A program made the translations under genes and the position numbers. This document shows, one piece after another, positions 51,583-54,450 of a DNA stretch of 54,450 nucleotides. The notes beneath the pieces were generated by a model. It made no database searches. It saw nothing but the letters and a program-made list of their open reading frames with translations, and was not told the DNA's origin. The DNA lies in NCBI GenBank assembly GCA_937888725.1, contig CALARE010000045.1, positions 1 to 54,450 of the forward strand, given 5' to 3'. Numbering within the stretch: the first letter of the stretch is position 1; each line of letters opens with the position of its first letter. The stretch is from an uncultured Alphaproteobacteria bacterium (GTDB lineage: Bacteria > Pseudomonadota > Alphaproteobacteria > CAAHEQ01 > UBA3637).

Positions 51583-51610
51583 TTGACAATTATGAAAAAA
51601 ACGTTATTAT
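51583..51610 (+). promoter_or_regulatory. Promoter of uvrD/pcrA
   Basis: Perfect TTGACA (51583-51588), 16-base spacer, TATTAT (51605-51610). Transcription would start near 51617, which lies downstream of the first possible start codon in the open frame and so decides for the later ATG. Confidence 0.8.
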
Positions 51611-51644
51611 AACTGAGAACAAAAACAGTATATTTACGAGTGAA

Positions 51645-53966
51645 ATGATGGATTTATTTGAAATTGAAGAACCTGAATGGGTGCAGGTTGAAAAAAAAGA
51701 ACCTTCAAAACCAAGTTTTTTGAATGATTTGAATAAAGAACAGCGTCAAGCGGTTGAAACGACCGAGGGTCCTGTTTTGGTGTTATCGGGTGCGGGAACT
51801 GGGAAAACAAAGGTTTTAACAACAAGAATTGCCTATATTTTACAGCAACAAAAAGCAATGCCCTGGCAAATATTAGCGGTTACCTTTACGAATAAAGCTT
51901 CTAAGGAGATGAAGGAACGGCTTGAAAAGATGATTGGGGCTGATGCTTTTTCTGTTTGGTTGGGTACCTTTCACTCGATTGGTATTCGGATTTTAAGAAA
52001 GCATGGCTCTTTGCTTGGGTTGGAATCTAATTTTATTGTTTTGGATTCAGATGATCAAGAGCGACTTTTAAAGCAAATGATGCAAGAAGCGGGTGTTGAT
52101 ATTAAAAAATATACGCCAGCGGGATTGTTGGATGTTATTCAACGTTGGAAGGATAAGGGATTATTACCTCATCAAGTAACGGCTATGCAAAATAGTGGGT
52201 TTTGCGAGGGGCGAGCATTATGGTTTTATGAGCGGTATCAAGAGCGTTTACGTTCATTGAATGCGGTTGATTTTGGTGATTTACTTTTGTTGCCTTTGGC
52301 TTTATTTCAATCACATCCTGATGTGTTGCAACAATATCAAAAACAATTTCATTATATTTTGGTTGATGAATATCAAGATACGAACGTGGCACAATATTTG
52401 TTATTGCGGTTGCTTGCAAAGGGGCATGGCAATATTTGTTGTGTTGGTGATGATGATCAATCGATTTATTCATGGCGTGGGGCTGAGGTTGAGAATATAT
52501 TATCTTTTCAGAATGTATTTCCCGACGCATTAATTATCAGATTAGAACGTAATTATCGTTCAACGGCACATATTTTGGGAGCCGCCTCTCATTTGATATC
52601 GTTTAACCAAGGGCGATTGGGAAAAACGCTTAAAACAGCTGATGAATTGCAAGATGCAGGGGAAAAGGTAAAAGTGACGGGTTATTGGTCTGGTTCACAA
52701 GAGGCTGAAAAAATTATTGCCCAAATTATAAATGAGAATAAAAAAGGCATCCGTTTAAGTGATATGGCCATTTTGGTACGAGCGACATTTCAAACCCGCC
52801 AGTTTGAGGAGGTGCTGATAAAATCGGGTGTGCCATATAAAATTATTGGCGGTTTTAAATTTTATGAGCGTGAGGAGATTAAAGACGCGGTTGCATATTT
52901 GCGTTTAATTTTAAATCCAAATGATGATTTGGCGTTTTTGCGTGTGGTGAATAAACCAAGGCGTGGCGTTGGGCCACAGGCGTTAGAAACGCTCACAAAA
53001 ACAGCACGAGAAAAAAGGATTAGTCTTTTTGATGCGATAGCATGGGCACCGTTAAAACCATTATTACGCAAAACATTGGATGGTTTTATTTCTTTAATCA
53101 AGCAATCGCAAGAAAAGATGCAATCAGCCTTTCCCGCTGAAGTGGTACGTTTTATATTAAATGAATCGGGTTATATTCAGATGTGGAAACAAGATAAATC
53201 TGTTGAATCGCAGGGTCGGGTTGAAAATATAATGGAACTTTACACTGTTCTTGATGATTTTAAGAGTATTGAGGAGTTTATTGAATATGCCTCTTTAGTG
53301 ACGGATGTGGATGATGAAACTTCATCTGATCAGCTGGTTGTGATGACATTGCATGCCTCAAAGGGGTTAGAATATAGGCATGTTTATCTCCCAGGGTGGG
53401 AGGAGGGGCTATTCCCTCATCAAAAAGCACTTGATGAATCGGGTGAAAGTGGGTTAGAGGAGGAGCGTCGCCTTGCATATGTTGGGATAACACGGGCAAG
53501 GGAGCGTGCCTTTATTTCTTTTGCGTCAAATAGGCGGATGTATGGTCAAACACAAAATGCACTTCCATCACGTTTTGTGGATGAATTGCCAAAGGATCAT
53601 ATTATACTTTCCCCGTCGTTGAATAAGGCTTTTTCAATGGATATGATTGAGCCTGCTTGGTCAAAGGGTGGCTTTTTTGAACAAAATGAAAATGCATATT
53701 TTGAAAAAGAACCAAATTATGGGAATAAAAGTAAATGGTCACGGGAAAGTTTGAATACCTCTGATTATGAGATAAATTCTTATAATGCTTATAGCACTGT
53801 TCCACGGCAAATTAGAAAATCAAAACGGATTGGAAAGCGGGTTCATCATGAACTTTTTGGTGATGGAACGGTTATTAAAGATGCAGGTGATGCATTGGAA
53901 GTGAGCTTTGACAGTGTTGGTGTGAAAAAGGTTAAATCTGCTTTTTTAGAGGAGCTTTTTACTTGA
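51645..53966 (+). CDS. uvrD: UvrD/PcrA-type 3'-5' DNA helicase
   Basis: Superfamily 1 helicase for DNA repair and clearing of replication or transcription conflicts. The start MMDLFEIEEPEW (51645) is chosen because the promoter lies inside the longer frame. 773 residues. Motifs: LNKEQRQAVE (Q motif), LVLSGAGTGKTKVL (Walker A), AVTFTNKASKEMKERL (Ia), GTFHSIGIRIL, LVDEYQDTNVAQ (II), CVGDDDQSIYSWRGAE (III), RLERNYRST (IV), VVMTLHASKGLEYRHVYLPGWEEGLFPH (V), EEERRLAYVGITRARE (VI). The C-terminal Tudor-like PcrA element is present (GKRVHHELFGDGTVIKDAGD). Confidence 0.97.
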   Translation: MMDLFEIEEPEWVQVEKKEPSKPSFLNDLNKEQRQAVETTEGPVLVLSGAGTGKTKVLTTRIAYILQQQKAMPWQILAVTFTNKASKEMKERLEKMIGADAFSVWLGTFHSIGIRILRKHGSLLGLESNFIVLDSDDQERLLKQMMQEAGVDIKKYTPAGLLDVIQRWKDKGLLPHQVTAMQNSGFCEGRALWFYERYQERLRSLNAVDFGDLLLLPLALFQSHPDVLQQYQKQFHYILVDEYQDTNVAQYLLLRLLAKGHGNICCVGDDDQSIYSWRGAEVENILSFQNVFPDALIIRLERNYRSTAHILGAASHLISFNQGRLGKTLKTADELQDAGEKVKVTGYWSGSQEAEKIIAQIINENKKGIRLSDMAILVRATFQTRQFEEVLIKSGVPYKIIGGFKFYEREEIKDAVAYLRLILNPNDDLAFLRVVNKPRRGVGPQALETLTKTAREKRISLFDAIAWAPLKPLLRKTLDGFISLIKQSQEKMQSAFPAEVVRFILNESGYIQMWKQDKSVESQGRVENIMELYTVLDDFKSIEEFIEYASLVTDVDDETSSDQLVVMTLHASKGLEYRHVYLPGWEEGLFPHQKALDESGESGLEEERRLAYVGITRARERAFISFASNRRMYGQTQNALPSRFVDELPKDHIILSPSLNKAFSMDMIEPAWSKGGFFEQNENAYFEKEPNYGNKSKWSRESLNTSDYEINSYNAYSTVPRQIRKSKRIGKRVHHELFGDGTVIKDAGDALEVSFDSVGVKKVKSAFLEELFT

Positions 53967-54012
53967 AAAACACAAAAAACACATTAATAATCAAAAAATA
54001 AAAGATTATCGG

Positions 54013-54042
54013 TTGACAAGATTGAAAAAAGGGTGTTAAAAT
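54013..54042 (+). promoter_or_regulatory. Promoter of the Thr/Ser-rich exported protein
   Basis: Perfect TTGACA (54013-54018), 18-base spacer, TAAAAT (54037-54042). Transcription would start near 54049, about 60 bases before the start codon. Confidence 0.7.
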
Positions 54043-54110
54043 TAAAGTAAGGACCTTATACGAAAGTTTAAGGTATGTTGGTGTCGAAAAAGTGTTGGTT
54101 GGAGGTTGTG

Positions 54111-54450
54111 ATGAAAAAGTCTACATTGTTAATTGGAATAGCTGCATGCACGCTGGTGAGTGTGGATGTGTACGCTTATTATGGCTGTGACAGCTGGGGG
54201 AATTGCGGTTATTATACTGATTTTGAAACATATCAAGAAACGGGAACTGCTAATTTGGAAACAGTCACAGAAATAGCTACAAATAGCTCAACACTTAGAT
54301 CAACAACTTCAACAACCAAAGCGACAAGTTCGACGACTAAATCAACAACTTCAACACCAACTATGGCAGAGACATCAACAATTGTCGCCTCAACGTTGAA
54401 CACAACGGCAACACCAACGCCATACGGCACAACAAATACATCAATGGTGC
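54111..54450 (+). CDS. Thr/Ser-rich mucin-like exported protein (truncated by the window end)
   Basis: Starts MKKSTLLIGIAACTLVSVDVYA, a signal peptide with a cut after VYA, behind GGAGG five bases upstream. The mature part begins YYGCDSWGNCGYYTDF (two Cys) and then becomes dominated by Thr and Ser with little else (STTSTTKATSSTTKSTTSTP, TMAETSTIVAST, LNTTATPTPYGTTNTS). The frame stays open to the window end. Such low-complexity STP regions are typical of O-glycosylated surface or stalk proteins. No family recognised; composition differs sharply from the Lys/Ile-rich neighbours. Confidence 0.75.
   Translation, partial: MKKSTLLIGIAACTLVSVDVYAYYGCDSWGNCGYYTDFETYQETGTANLETVTEIATNSSTLRSTTSTTKATSSTTKSTTSTPTMAETSTIVASTLNTTATPTPYGTTNTSMV

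Overview
This 54 kb window looks like chromosome from an AT-rich, Gram-negative alphaproteobacterium. The evidence is a circularly permuted two-piece tmRNA gene, an alpha-type SspB adaptor, a ChpT phosphotransferase of the CckA-ChpT-CtrA relay, LPS export genes (LptF/LptD) and a P-type (VirB) type IV secretion system. Genes are tightly packed, many start/stop codons overlap by 1-4 bases, and translation follows the standard code with TGA as a stop. I saw no transposase, phage module or CRISPR array. Family assignments are from reading the sequence; no database search was run.

Left part (1-17.5 kb): a truncated tRNA-Arg and rho (minus strand); an operon of two succinyl-CoA-synthetase-like subunits, both lacking key catalytic motifs, overlapping chpT; ileS; an operon of the rRNA methyltransferase rlmB with three paralogous proteins built from a strict 36-residue proline-marked helical repeat resembling eukaryotic mTERF; permuted ssrA followed at once by sspB and a ribbon-helix-helix gene; uppP and an unknown gene on the minus strand; a moxR-DUF58-DUF4381-TerB-like operon; and rpmG.

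Middle part (17.6-36.4 kb): a peroxiredoxin and a small unknown gene, then an 18 kb minus-strand type IV secretion locus. In order of transcription it has six unrecognised exported proteins, a VirB8-like protein, a VirB7-like lipoprotein, VirB8, VirB9 with a C-terminal SPOR-like domain, a giant 2538-residue VirB10 with a huge beta-repeat region including six near-identical 159-bp DNA repeats, and VirB11. VirB4, VirB6 and VirD4 are not in the window, so the machine must be completed elsewhere.

Right part (36.4-54.4 kb): a cell-envelope cluster on the minus strand (47-residue membrane protein, exported helical protein, xerD, an LptF-LptD fusion with an internal signal peptide, surA, folD); divergent aroK and a CNNM/CorC-type membrane protein; a BON lipoprotein, yraN and rsmI divergent from an LpoA-like lipoprotein; hemW; hpf-ptsN; uvrD/pcrA; and the start of a Thr/Ser-rich exported protein cut by the window edge.

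The most unusual items are the mTERF-like triad, the CagY-like giant VirB10, the LptF-LptD fusion and the degenerate SucCD-ChpT operon.
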